A stretch of DNA of 64,000 nucleotides from positions 1 through 64,000 of the forward strand of contig WEDG01001378.1 in assembly GCA_017591395.1 (NCBI GenBank). Reading direction: 5' to 3'. The DNA is from Schistocephalus solidus. Its lineage: Eukaryota; Platyhelminthes; Cestoda; Diphyllobothriidea; Diphyllobothriidae. Positions 32,701-44,330 of the stretch are shown here, piece by piece. The stretch's first letter is position 1. Every line of letters begins with the position of its first letter. The notes beneath the pieces are model-generated. The model was not told where the DNA came from. It saw only the letters and a list, made by a program, of their open reading frames with translations, and searched no databases. Both the position numbers and the translations under genes were made by a program.

Positions 32701-33659
32701 CTCGGAAGCTGGTTTTTTTAAAAAAATACGGTTTAAAATCAAGACGACCACCTAAAGTACCATGCCTTAAGGGGAACCGCAAGTGAGCTGACCTGAACTA
32801 GGTATCTGGACTGTGTATATGTCTTCTCCATTGCGGAATAAAGTTACCTACATCGATTAATCGGCGTTTCGACCAAGGAGGACTGGTGGACGTGTCCTGA
32901 TTTGGGATTCGAAGGCATAATTAGTGTCTCCATTCTTTGAGATTATCCGGATTTCGTCCATGTTTAGGAATCTTTCTGAATCTGAGGAAAGAACAGTCTG
33001 CCTCTTGTGGTGTTACCTGAGGGTACTGTCAATGCTGTCGATATAAGCGAAGTGGCGAGTCCCGGCAAACAGTCGAGACAAAACACTGCCTCTGATGATG
33101 GATGTCACGCAAACAAAACGCATGTTCTAGTACTTCCGCCTCCTTTCAAACCACTTCCTGGAACTGGCCTCTTAACTTCAATCGGCCATTTTTGGGCGCA
33201 ACGCTCTGAAATCTGTCCGATGATAGGAAACTCTCGCCCTTCAACAGGCCTCTACGTATGCGTAGCTTCGGTTTCTCCGGACGTGTCTCGAAAATACCGG
33301 GTTGCTGAAATGTGTTTCATACAGCCTCTTCTGTTCCCGCGGTTATCACACAGCTGGCGAGATGGATAGTATATGAACACTGCAGATTAATGGTCTGATG
33401 GTCCCTGTAAAAGAGTCCCTCCAGGTTTCTCAAGAAGCATCAAAGCATTAAAAGAAAGAGGGCCAGATTTTGTGAGTTCATGAGCGAGATCGGTTCAAAA
33501 CTACCTCATAAGAGATTAACTGAACGAGCCGCAGTTAGAGACAGATACGGGCCGCAACACTGAAGCACACATTTTGAAATTTGCCTGGTCCAGCGTCGCC
33601 CAACCATGACAAACTGACAAAAAACTGTCCTTAAAGGAGTTGGTGAAGAAACAAATGCA

Positions 33660-34860
33660 GGTGTTAAGCCATGCAGCCTCCTTCAACACAGCTGATGCCA
33701 AACCTGTGAAAATGATTGCCGCGATGGAGTTCATCCTCAGTCAGACGGAAGCAACGAAGGAGATGAAGAACCTTATTTGACACTAAGCCTAGTTTCTTCT
33801 CATGCCTCTTAAACCGCGCAAAGTACTCTCCACGGTTAAATGTGCTGCAGTAAGATGGCTCAAAGCCGATAAAGACATCGTTATAGTGCTCGCAAAGAAG
33901 GGGAGTTCCACTGCTGCAGTGGAAAAGACAGACCATATTCCGAAAGCCAAAAGTTTACTGAAGGATCGCTATTCCTATGTCCCATGCATAACCCACTCCG
34001 AAGAAATGCTGGCAAGCAAACCTATTGCGATGGTTTTGGTACTGGAGAAAACAGGTAAAATATCAGTGGTAGCGGGGCGCTCATCGATCGCGCTACGCGA
34101 CACACTCGTTCCGTCGTGCCTTGTGACTCAATCTCGAGTTCTGTCAGCAGTCAGTATATTAAAGACAGAAATACATTATCAACAAAGACAAGGGTGACTG
34201 GTGCAATATCACCGATCGATCCATACGTGACGAGGTCCACAGAAACGGCTTTGGTCTGATTCTATGGGTGCTCTGGTGAGCAATGAGGACGCTACGCTCG
34301 CATCACGCTACTCAACGGAACTCCGACTTATAGACCGCAAGTGGCAGTTTCGGTGCCTTGAATTTCTGACCACTGATTCCGACGCCATTGTTTGCTCGTC
34401 AACACAATTCTCAATTAACCGGAAAGAACTACATCATCTGCCAAACGAGGTCATGGTATCTTTGATGTCAGTATCTTCTTCAATTTTCTTCACCTGGATC
34501 TGGCGGTAGCGATCAATAAACTAATGCAAAGAAACATGATGAGAAGAAGAGTCGCCTTGTCCATGCCTAAATCCTCCATGATGGAGAAAATTTTGTCACA
34601 GGACGTACGTCATGGTCGACGGGAAAATCCGCGAGCAGGGGGAAGGCACGCCAATGGTTTCAGTTATTTTGGTACCCTTAGCCGAGGAGGTCCTGGAACG
34701 GTTGGATCCGCTGGTTTTCCAGCCTCGTAGACCGAAATTCTGGGCTTGGTATATGGATTGCTCTTTCTTCGTCATCGTGCGGAATCTGATGTTGATATTC
34801 AAGGGACATGTCGACGCCGTCTTCCCGGATAGTTATCATACGGTGTTATGGTAAAATATA
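33660..34860 (+). pseudogene. Penelope-like RT remnant
   Basis: Blocks in order: 'SFNTADAKPVKMIAAMEF' (about 33685), 'RWLKADKDIVIVLAKKGSST' (about 33850), 'KSLLKDRYSYVPC' (about 33950), then a SINE insertion at 34066-34201. 'GAISPID' resumes at about 34200, followed by 'FLTTDSDAIVCSSTQF' (about 34365), 'LPNEVMVS' (about 34440), 'GTPM' (about 34650), 'RPKFWAWYMDCSFFVI' (about 34730) and 'VDAVFPD' (about 34815). The catalytic YVDD box reads YMDC, so the second Asp is lost. Stops and frame changes make it inactive. Confidence 0.8.
34066..34201 (-). mobile_element. 5'-truncated SINE inserted in the Penelope RT
   Basis: On the minus strand it starts CCAGTCACCCTTGTCTTTGT and runs to the usual 3' tail (GGCACGACGGAACGAGTG, CGATCGATGAGCGCCCC). 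It is flanked by TAAAATATCA (34056-34065) and TGCAATATCA (34202-34211), a diverged target-site duplication. The Penelope reading resumes directly on the far side. The 5' end coincides with the first base after the UH position of the hammerhead-like motif in intact copies. Confidence 0.8.
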
Positions 34861-34999
34861 ACCAATTGACTTTTCCCGATGCCCTCGTTTGACGCGACTA
34901 TTGTGATAGCCTGGAAATTAATAAGTTCAGGGAAGCCACGAAAAAATCAAAAAGTGAGCTTCAAAAATGACTCCACACTCAGCCAAAAAGGCAGTTACG

Positions 35000-35773
35000 T
35001 GGGTAATCTACACCAGCGTGTTAAGACGCACTGTAATGAACCGGAGAAGGTTGTAGAACTACAATATCCTGGACGGGTCTTCGAGTGAATGGATATCCAT
35101 GGAATTTAATCAACCGATGCATGAGCAAATGAAACGAGAAACCAAATTCAACCAGCCTTAAATTTTGGTGAGCACTGCCGTGCGTCAAGACCCTATAGGA
35201 AGGCGTCAGCCACCTTCCCATACCCTTTGATTTTGGGTTTGCACACTGGATGGAGACAACCATCAGAAAACAAGGAGACCAAAGGACCCACATTCACGAC
35301 AGAAAACTCTGAAGTCCATTACCGTATTTTGTACAGTTTGAAATGAAACAAAAACTCTGGCGAAACTGGTAAACTACGCTGGACACGGATGGCCGAGCAT
35401 GTAACAGCAGTGAGGACGACTGATGCTAGCTCCAAAGGCGCGGTTCATTAGATGGGACCCGACCGCGCGTTCAAGTTCCATAGGGTGAAAATTCACACTA
35501 GAGGAGAAAATCGCGTGAACCGCAAAATGGCTTGAGTCTTAGTTTTCGGGCCCTCAGTTGAGTAACAAGCGCGATACTCTCCAGCCTTCATATTCTACGC
35601 TAAGAATTTGCCAAGACAGAGTATTTAGCTATGCGGAAAGCGCGCACGTGAACACCGTTCCTAGCTCCATCGTCGGTGTGCCAAATGGCTCAGCAGGTAT
35701 CACACCAAGAACCAACATGTATGATGACATTACGGCAATTAACGTCTTAGCCGCTTACAGTCATCTAAAATAA
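35000..35773 (+). pseudogene. Penelope-like GIY-YIG endonuclease and C-terminus remnant
   Basis: 'LHQRVKTHCNEPEKVVELQY' (about 35015) is typical of the RT-endonuclease linker. 'NSTSLKFW.ALPCVKTL' with an internal stop lies near 35150. 'GETGK' and 'TRMAEHVTAVRTTDASS' (35355-35440) mark the GIY-YIG core, and 'AFKFHRVKIHTRGENRV' follows. The C-terminus 'NKRDTLQPSYSTLR' ... 'AHVNTVPSSIVGVPN' (35560-35700) is still open. The GIY and YIG strands are poorly kept. The same region occurs a second time at 38.09-38.44 kb. Confidence 0.75.
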
Positions 35774-35780
35774 CCGGAGG

Positions 35781-37503
35781 AAACTCCAAATTTGATAGGT
35801 AGGTAGTGGCAGAGTTACCGCGTGGTATAAATATGCCCAACTTGTGCAAAAGTGTACCAATATCTGATTTTATCTCAGTTACTTGATTCTAATGCTGATC
35901 CGACACGCCAGGCAAATAAAACGCTTTTTCCACCGACGGCGTCTCCTTCTTCCCCATCTGCCAATATGGTCATTTCAATCAGGGGCGGTGTTCCAGAGCA
36001 AAAATGCACCGACCCATCGAGGTCTCACCAGTTAGGATATCGAAAACCATCAGAGCATTAGGTGCCTCCCATGATTAACTGGATCTCCCCACCATAACCG
36101 GATAGAGTATGTTTGGGGCGCCTTTCATCAAATGAAGCCTCGAACACCAGAACGACAAACGGTTTCCCCACTCAGTCATGTGGACTGTAGATATATGATA
36201 AAGCACCAGCAGGCCTCTTATTTCATGCAGAGCTGTGTTTGAGCGGTAGTTATGCATAAGTCCTCGTCTAGCCGAGATAAGTAGAGGTGTTAATTTCTCT
36301 TCCAGTTTTTTATTTAATTTATTTTGAAGTCGATTTATTGAAACTAAATCTATTTAAAAAGTGCTTCACACTTTGTTCTCCCTTATTTAGCATTTTAAAA
36401 CCTGCTACTTCGGTGCAAACTGATTTGTCTTATATGTATTTGACATTACCATGTGCATTTATTCCCCTCCATATTTCCTAGAGCTTTGTAAGCGGTACCG
36501 CTTCATATCGTCAAGGCACCTCATTGGTGTCAAGAGCCGGGAACCGCGTTGTAGTACCAGCACTATTCGTTGGTTTCGGCTTGGATTCTCCTCCTGAAGT
36601 ACAGTCAGTGTTAACGTCCTCAGTATGATGAAAAGGCTGAATAAATTCCATGCGCGCATCCCCTCCTTTAGTCTTATGATTACTCATCTCGTCTTCAGCT
36701 TTTCAAGCACATGGAAAGGGGGAAGTGTTTGGTAAATAGACTGTTTATTAGGATCCCAAAAATAGCGACTTGCAAGAACCTAATAGAATCAGACAGAGTC
36801 GACAGAACATTGAGTCCTGTTAATGCTTCTTTTTACGGCTTCGCTCTTCCGATGCGCTTCCACGACTGTGTTTCCGGTTGCTCCAACCACGGCCGATAAT
36901 CCGGAGGTAAAAACAAAAAAGTAAAACGGAAAAACTGGACTATGGCACAGTAAGACAAACAGAGTCAATTTGCTGTTCTACACACGCAGCCGTAAATGAG
37001 AATTGCCTCAGAACCATATTGGAGACTACTGCAACAAGTTTTGCGGCTCCTGTGCAGCGTGGAACGCAGTTAACAAATTACCAAGATTATATCTCCCCTG
37101 GACGAAAGAACCCCTGGGGGATGAGCTTTTCCCGCTAACCTGGCCGCGGTCTCCTTGGCGCATGCGTGGTTGAACAACCCTCAGCGAGGCTAGCCGCGAA
37201 ATAAGTAGACCCTCGGATGCAGTGATTAGGCACTCCTTGGCCAGTCATAAATAATGTCTTCTGACATAACTGGGTGCCGATGCCACAGATGAGATACTTA
37301 TGAAAAGGTCACAAGCCAGGCATCTGGTAAGGGCTACCTGTAGTCTAGTAAGGCTGCACCCACCGTCTTGTGAAATCCTGAGGCACTACTTTTGTGTGTC
37401 GGATGGACTGAAGGAAGACGATCACCTTCTACCAAGGCGTCTCGCGTTACTCTTCTGCGGGTTCGTTGTCTTCCGTATAAAATACCGCAACGTGTGTCCT
37501 TGG
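35781..37503. other. Nothing recognised beyond a possible Penelope 3' terminus
   Basis: A GTATAAATATGCCC sequence near 35825 may belong to the Penelope terminal repeat. The remainder has short frames without support. Confidence 0.4.
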
Positions 37504-37560
37504 AGAAGAAGAAGAAGAAGAAGAAGAAGAAGAAAGAAGAAGAAGAAGAAGAAGAAGAAT
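37504..37560. repeat. (GAA)n microsatellite
   Basis: About 18 GAA/AGA units with one phase shift; a purine strand that can form triplex DNA. Confidence 0.95.
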
Positions 37561-37944
37561 TGATCTTGCAAAAGAAACGCTCATTACCCTGATATTTCAA
37601 AAGCATGTAAGCTTCCACCGCATTCCACTGTGTTTTGTGGTTGTTCACGGCTGCCCCGGTCGAGTCGTTGTCAAAGATCATCCATATGGTTATGCGCTGC
37701 TCTGACCCATGGGCCATTTTTATTGATTTGCGACCAATGGAAAAGGGTTATGCGGCCTGAGTAGGGTAATCATCATCGGCATTTACACGAACTCTTGTTG
37801 CTGCCCTATAGCTTACTTTGGTATTTCCTTCTCGAAGGTATACTGTCTGCAAGGACAATAGGATGCCACTCAGCTCGGATGGCATTGACTTTGAGACCAA
37901 TTCAGGGGCACGGTTATTGATCTGATTCCATTGGAGTCGATTAG
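37561..37944. other. Nothing recognised
   Basis: No gene or shared repeat visible. Confidence 0.45.
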
Positions 37945-38085
37945 ACTGTACATCATATTTTAAAAAAAGAAATCAACATAGAGTGCGATGGTAAGGATGT
38001 CTTTTGTGGTTGCCCAAACGAGACACGGGAATAGAAACCACCCCGCCCGCTTAAAATACATGGCTCTACGGCAAATTTAAGGAGC
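37945..38085 (+). repeat. Left end of a telomere-like TIR element (partial)
   Basis: GCGATGGTAAGGATGTC, AAACGAGACACGGGAATAG and CCCGCTTAAAATACATGGC match 38448-38590 in direct orientation, including the AAGAAATC.ACATA just upstream. The array and right end are missing; Penelope sequence follows. Confidence 0.65.
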
Positions 38086-38445
38086 AAACGCAACGAGGGA
38101 CCAAATTCGACCAGCCTTAAATTTTTGTGAGCACTGCCGTGCGTCAAGAACCTATCGGAAGGCGTCAGCCACAGTCACATACCATTTGGTTTTGGGTTTG
38201 AACACTGGGTGGAGACAACCATCAGAACACCATGAGACCAACGGACCCACATTCAAGACAGAAAACTCTGAATTCTTAACCTATTTGGTACAGGTTGAAA
38301 TGAATCAACAACGCTGCAAAAACCAGAAAACTACGCTGGACACGGATTATCGAGCATGCAACAGCTGTGAGGAGAAATGACGCTAGCTCTAAGTCGGTGT
38401 TCCTTTGATGGAACCGACCGCACATTCAAATTCCATGGGGCGATG
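38086..38445 (+). pseudogene. Second Penelope-like 3' fragment (GIY-YIG region)
   Basis: Aligns with 35125-35490: ACCAGCCTTAAAT, GTGAGCACTGCCGTGCGTCA, GGTGGAGACAACCATCAGAA and CTACGCTGGACACGGAT. The translation keeps 'EHATAVRRNDASSKS'. It is broken by several frame changes and lacks the RT. It is 5'-truncated and lies between two copies of the telomere-like element's left end. Confidence 0.75.
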
Positions 38446-38866
38446 TCGCATAAACTGTAAATCCTATTTTTTAAGAAAAGAAATCGACATAAAATGCGAT
38501 GGTAAGGCTGCCTTTTGTGGCCGCCTAAACGGGACACGGGAATAGGAACCATCTAGCTCGCTTAAAATAGGTGGCTTTGTGATAAATCTCAGGATGGTAA
38601 AGTACTCCCCTATCTTACCCCTAACACTAAACCTAAAATACAACTGAACGATAAGCTTAATCTTAGCCCTAACCCTATCATGAACCTAAACTCTACAGCT
38701 TACACGAATGCGAACCTTAACCCTTAAAATACTCCTTGTCCTAACCCCAACTTCACCCATAGCCTAACCCTACCATTAACCTTTATCCTAAACCTAAGTT
38801 CCCCGGAATTGGACGATTCCTATTCCCATATCCTGTTTAGGCGGCTATACAAGGCATCCTGCCCTT
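38446..38866. mobile_element. Telomere-like array in terminal inverted repeats
   Basis: The left repeat at 38499-38600 (GGCCGCCTAAACGGGACACG, GGAATAGGAACC) and right repeat at 38800-38866 (GGACGATTCCTATTCCCATA, TCCTGTTTAGGCGGC) are inverted. Between them lie degenerate CCCTAA units (38605-38790). Confidence 0.75.
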
Positions 38867-39907
38867 ATAATTAAATGACAGTGGCATCCTTGAAGTCCTT
38901 GGTGATCTGTCCTTGTGGCCACGTCTGCTGAAATGGCGAAACAAGTTCTTTCATGAGTTGAGGACTACAATACTTGTAGATTTTGGTGGGAAGTGGAATG
39001 CCACCTGGGGCTTTTCCGCTGAACATCGGTTGGACAGCTTTGCTAGTCTCTTACAGTGAGCGCAGACGGTCACGGTTTATGCTGGCCTGCAGTTGAGGGA
39101 GTGTTCTAATGGCATAGTCAGATATCGTGGATGAGGACATCTCTGAATTGTTCCACTCAGTAATCCAGAATGTGCGAATTTGCCTGTAGGAATTTTGCTC
39201 TATGTAGTGTGAGAAGCGGCGCTGTTCCGACGACGTGTGGTTTGTAAGCCGCATTAATGGACGCGAAGAAGTTCTTCACTATACTCCGGTCGGAATACTT
39301 TTACATTTTTTTCAGCCCTGTGACGAACTATCCAAGTCTGACTCAGTCTATGTGCTTCTTTGTTCTTAACGCGACCTGAGAGAACTATTTCAACTGGCAT
39401 ACTTTCTATGCACATCTTTGGGAGCGTCATATTTATTCTAGCGAGTAACTTGGGGATTTCTTAGGCTGAAGTATACTCCAGGATCGATCCTTATCTCCCA
39501 TGCTCTTGTAGCCTGCCGTTGTGGTGTTGTGACTAACGCAGGTTAAACGTCAACTTAACGCCTGTCGTAGTCCTGCGTTGGAATGGTTAGCGATTCAATC
39601 GGACAGATGCAAAGCACGAGCCGTTGTGACCTCGGGTTTTCATCCAGCACTCTGACAGGGTTCCGGTCGACCTGCGCGATCCCAGTATCAGCGTCGTCAA
39701 TTAGGAGGATACATTAAATCGCATATTTGCCGATCTCATCCTACGAGGAACAACACACCGCGGTCTAGCGGCCTGGCATAGGCGCATCACAGACTGATGG
39801 CACCAAATAATTCGAATGGTAACTTTCGGCTGCTTATAGACATCTAAGAAGTGTTCCTTCCTTCCATCAGATCAGCAGAGCGGCAATTTCACATCCGATC
39901 ATTCGAG
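38867..39907. other. Nothing recognised
   Basis: Short frames only, with no shared repeat. Confidence 0.45.
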
Positions 39908-40224
39908 ATAATGATTACTTATATGGGTCCCTAAATCAGACAAGGGAATAGGAACACTCACCCAAGTAATAAAGAGGGTCCTGTGCATAATTCCAGGAAG
40001 GGTACATATTCCGGTATCCTAACCCTAACTTGCATCGTGGTCCAAACACTTCCCCAAACCCTAACTTCCCTTTAAGCCAATTTTAACCCTAAAACCTTTA
40101 ACCTAAACCTAATCTTAACCCTAACCCTAACCACAAACCTAGCCTTATTTTCCCTGGAGTTTGACCCAAAGACACCTCTGTTGCGGGCGATTCGTTTAGG
40201 GGGCCATATAATTCATCCTTACCG
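39908..40224. mobile_element. Telomere-like array in terminal inverted repeats
   Basis: The left end TTATATGGGTCCCTAAATCA with GGGAATAGGAAC and ATAATTCCAGGAAGGGTA, and the right end TTCCCTGGAGTTTGACCC, GGGCGATTC and GGGGGCCATATAATTCATCC, are inverted copies of one another. The interior 40018-40145 holds CCCTAA variants (CTAACCCTAACCACAAACC). Confidence 0.8.
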
Positions 40225-40782
40225 CATTCGGTCCAGTGCGCTGCCCACTTGGCACCAAACATCTCACGGTTTCATCCCGTGTTTCATCCTTTTGGCTGTT
40301 TCTGAGCCGAAGACGAAATTCAAATCCCTTCGGTTTACGAAATTTCCACCCAGAAAAAGGGATCTCATACAGAATACATAGCATATAAAGAAGAGACGAC
40401 ACAGCAGCAAGCAGCACAGGTGAGCACAGCAAAAATTTCGTCTGTCAGGGAAAAGAAGCAGTCGGCTGAGGTGCGTATGATGTGGCCTCTGTATTTTTGA
40501 AGGTGCAGGTATTAAAGTGCTCAGCTTTTAGTTCATTTATTCGCCAATAGACCCTGATTCATGTGAAAAGCAAAAGAGCTTAGAGACCAAGTAGTAAGTC
40601 AGCTTTCTGTTAGGTGGTAATGATCATTTTTAGTTATTGCAAACGAGACCTAATTTAGTAAAAAAAAAGTATTAGTAGTACTTCTCGTAATTCCTAATAC
40701 CGTGAATGTGACCTAATAGATCCCTCATATGAGCTTGATTTAACATAAATTTGATAGTCGTTACGCCCACTTTCCAAGTAAG

Positions 40783-40862
40783 TTTATCAGAGTCTTAAGT
40801 CTTATCAGAGCTAAGTCTTATCAGAGTCTTAAGTCTTATCAGAGCTAAGTCTTATCAGAGCT
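40783..40862 (+). repeat. Short tandem repeat, 16-18 bp unit
   Basis: Five units alternate between TTATCAGAGTCTTAAGTC and CTTATCAGAGCTAAGT. A higher-order pair of the two unit types is repeated. Confidence 0.85.
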
Positions 40863-43764
40863 AGCGGTCCGTTTTTACAGTCAAAAATACAGTTTATCGG
40901 AGTACTTTGTAAGGCTCTTTTTCGTGCAGGAACTGCAACACTCGATTATCACCCCTTCTAACCCCTTAAACAAGCCTGGCAGCTGACAGTGCAGTTGAAT
41001 CTTTAAAGTCTCTCGTCTGCGGATGAACCCACCAACAGCCTACCGAAATAAGCCTCCCTGGGCAGTAGACCGAACGGGTAGTTCAATCTGAATGACATTT
41101 CCATTCAGCCCCACGCCACCCGGCCTCGTGGGTGCACCGATCGCCTCTGAGCATGACACAGTCTAGGCTCTGCATGGTTGAGTTACCATGGCGAGGAGCC
41201 ACTCTGACAGGCGTCATCATTGTCATTTTGGTCGCCATTCATCAAAAGGTTCGCCCCTGTTCGGCAGAACTGGTGAGGACTGGAGCACGTGTGAACACAG
41301 TCTCACTTCATATCGCGCCCACACCGGCTGTTTTTCTCTCACAATCACACCCACGGCCTCTGACATGCCCTGGTAGCACGCTAAACCTGCTCATCATATC
41401 AATTGTCGTTGAAACTGTCAGACACAAACATTATCAAACAGTGATCCTCCCCGTCTCCCAGCACCCTCCTCCTCCTCCACCACCACCACCACCTTCCCTT
41501 CATTCTCTGCCTTGATCCCAGCCTCGTAATCTTTATCGTGATGTTACTTAATTTTTTCTGTATTTGGACAATTTCCCTGTGAGAAATCTGATCCTTTCTA
41601 CATTTGACTTTCTGCTCCTGTCCCTGAGTAGGAGCCAGCAATATTTTATCAGAGGCTGCTGACAGAACTTGGCACCTGGTAGCCTGACAAGACAAATTTA
41701 ACAGGGGAAGGTGAAATTGTGAGACAGTTTCCGGTTTATTTCCCATCGTCCGCCAGGCTAACCATAACTGCAGGCCTCCAGGACTCAGCATTTTATCAGA
41801 CAAGTTTGAAATACTTGTCAGTTATAGATTTTCCCATTGCGGGGTCTGTATCAGATCTCCAAACAAACCACAAATAGGTCAGTTCGTTGACCACTCCTCC
41901 CGTATGACCTTAATAGCATCGTCGTCAGGAAATTAAGAATGAAACAACCATAAATGTACTGTTATTTAATTTGAAATGTTTTACCTCACACCTCCTCGAG
42001 TGCCTGTGGGGTGGATGAAGGTAGGTTGGAGGCGCACACGAGGAGTGGACATTCTCATGGCCCTAGACGTGAGCCCTAGGACCAAACGGATTTCCGTATT
42101 CCATGATGAAATGCCAGAGCTTACTGCGCAGTACTCCCAACTGACAGAATAGTTTCAATTCCAGTCGACAAGGTGTGAACTGAGGCCCACAAAATCGGAC
42201 ATGTGACCCAGTGCTCGCTGATCAAAAAGCCCGTCTTTGGCCCCATCTCTTTAGAACTAAAGTTCAATGGTTAAAACTACCGTGTTGTTTTATGAACGTT
42301 GTACAACTGACTTCTCCTCCTTCTTAATGTAGCCTGCGTGGAGGGGAGCAGCCCCCAGTACTAGTCTGACGGCTTAGTGATGCTGAAAAAGTCATCTTCC
42401 GATTTTCTTCGGATTCGCCTCGTTTTCTCTATAATCGTGTGATAAGAATGTTTCAAAGCACCTCGAAAGGCATTTAGTAAAGCTGCAGAAAGAAAACAAC
42501 CCAGAGCTTTGCTCTATCCCCAAACGAACTAGTTCTCAAGTTAAAAAGTTGCTTGGAAACTTTCGCTCGTGATCTGCCTGACTTCATTGTATGGAGTTTA
42601 CTGATTTAAACAAATTCTCAAGTTAGAACTGGCCAGAAGGGACACTACGACCATCAAAACATTTTACCTCACAACGTGCTCTGTTCGGTCAATAAAGTGT
42701 TTTGTTTAAGTCAGCGTGAGCAAACACGTGATAGTTAGTTCCTTTTTCGTAGGTTCGTCTTCATAAAATGCCCACCATTTTCGTCCAGGAAAAAGTACAA
42801 CCCTGTAGGCGTCAAATAGGTCAGCTACCCATCTGCTGCTGCTGAAAGGCACGAAAGAATTCCTGTCTCGAGACGAAGAATTACCTGCAACTGTGCGTGT
42901 CTGTGTGCCTTGTGTAAAATTTTGGCCCCCGTCTTGTATTCTTCGCTCCAGCTTCCTTCGGAATACTTTTGGAGGTTTATGATTAGTTCGGATCTCAATG
43001 TCACTTTTGTAGCGCGTTTTCATCTGCGCTATCGCCTATTTTACCTCCACATGGAAATGCAAGTAGGTGGCTGGGGACTTTCCGAGGGTTGTCGCTTTTT
43101 AATTAAAACTCAGAGAGCAGAAATAGCGGTGAAAATGTGCCTCCGGGAGAGCATGTTAAAATGAGATTTTCGCCGGTGGACGTCCTCCCCTTCATATTTT
43201 ATCAAAGTAGATTTAAGGGGAACAACCCGTGTGCCTCTGAAGTTCCTATTGGGCACGTACTGACTGGATATATTGACAACAATGTACTAATATTATGATG
43301 ACTACTGGGATTAAATATAGGTGCTTTGAAATAAGAATGGGCAGAAAATAAAGGGTAATATAATCTGTGGGTGTTACCGTGTATGTCCCTCGGGGCAATG
43401 GTCGAAAGTTTCTACAGCCGAGACACCACATTGGTCACAGGCAAACCGTTCCGCGGTTCCATAACCCAACCCCACTCTCAGCAAATGGGCGCTGAGGGAG
43501 TGATCAATGAGGAAATTTCAAATTTATTTACGAAGCCAGTCTCTATAAGGTCTTTCTAGAATCGATGTATGCAGGAAGCACTACGTATCTTTCGTAGAGC
43601 GCTATTGTTCAAGTCTGGTTCTTACAAAACAGGCTCGTCACCACGAGCTTCAGTTTAATTCAGTTTTATTAAGGGAAAGGTAGGTGACGACTTTGATCTC
43701 CTCACGAAAATCATATTATACTCTGACGAGGATGTTGATTTCCACATAAATTTTAAACTTGCAT
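40863..43764. other. No gene established; CCA tract
   Basis: A plus-strand frame at 41132-41515 ends in a CCA/CCT-rich stretch (41463-41495, poly-proline in that frame). Another frame at 42910-43164 has no recognisable motif. No splice-supported exon was found. Confidence 0.4.
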
Positions 43765-43985
43765 TCGTTGAGTAACGCTCACCGATCGTTAAAAGAACTC
43801 ACTCGTTCCGCTCTGCCTTGAGGCTCACTCTCGAGCTTCGTCAGCAACCGCACAGGGGCTAGTATTAGAATAGGTAGATTAATATTGCCGGCGAAGACAA
43901 GGCAGACTGGAATGGCCATTTCTGGCTTATTAGCCATCGTCAGCTAGTCATACCCAATCCCAAGTGGTGCACCACCATCACCGCA
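43765..43985 (-). mobile_element. SINE body and 3' tail (minus strand)
   Basis: The minus strand reads the body from TTGGGATTGGGTATGAC through the hammerhead-like motif, TGCCTTGTCTTCGCCGG and the tail (GAGAGTGAGCCTCAAGGCAG, ACGATCGGTGAGCG). The tRNA-like head is absent. Confidence 0.8.
43905..43949 (-). ncRNA. Hammerhead-like motif with a paired core-proximal stem II
   Basis: Minus strand: stem I GACTAG with CCAGTC (one mismatch), core CTGACGA, which fits CUGANGA, and stem II T-GGCT-AATA-AGCC-A. Here the pair next to the core is U-A instead of the C.A of other copies. GAAA, TGGCCA and TT follow. Confidence 0.5.
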
Positions 43986-44330
43986 TCTCTTCGACTCCAC
44001 CACCAAAAGGAGTCAGGCTAACGGGCCAATCATTAGCCACAAGTTCATGACTGTTATTTTTGTGAGCAACCGATATTTTTTAATCTACAAGACGAAGTCC
44101 GGTATAGAATGACTTTTTAAAAAAAAATATTGATTGAGTTATATCTCGGGCAAATTTGCCAAGGAGTATTGTTAAGATTTCATTCAAGTTTTGAGATTTA
44201 TATTAATTAAAGTTTGTCGAATCTTTACAAAACACTTTCATAAAACAGATTTGTCGGTGGTCAAAGTCACCGGATCTCCATGACTGGGTGGAGTGACATG
44301 GGCTTCTCATGAGAAATCAGTTGGTTTAAA
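43986..44330. other. Nothing recognised
   Basis: AT-rich, no features seen. Confidence 0.5.

Larger units (their letters stand above)
33000..35780 (+). mobile_element. Penelope-like element, nearly full but degenerate
   Basis: A terminal region at 33000-33115 (CGAAGTGGCGAGTCCCGGCA, CTGCCTCTGATGATGG) is followed by RT blocks, a GIY-YIG-type C-terminal region and a tail, all recognisable only across frame changes. A SINE is inserted at 34066-34201. A TATAAATA box lies downstream at about 35825. Penelope-like elements encode one protein joining an RT to a GIY-YIG endonuclease. Confidence 0.75.

Noticed and set aside
32840..32880. Possible hammerhead (reverse complement GGTCGAAACGCC near an AATAAA)
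   Set aside because: No CUGANGA core at the right distance on that strand.
40783..40862. CRISPR-like array
   Set aside because: The units are contiguous without unique spacers, and the context is eukaryotic; it is a simple tandem repeat.
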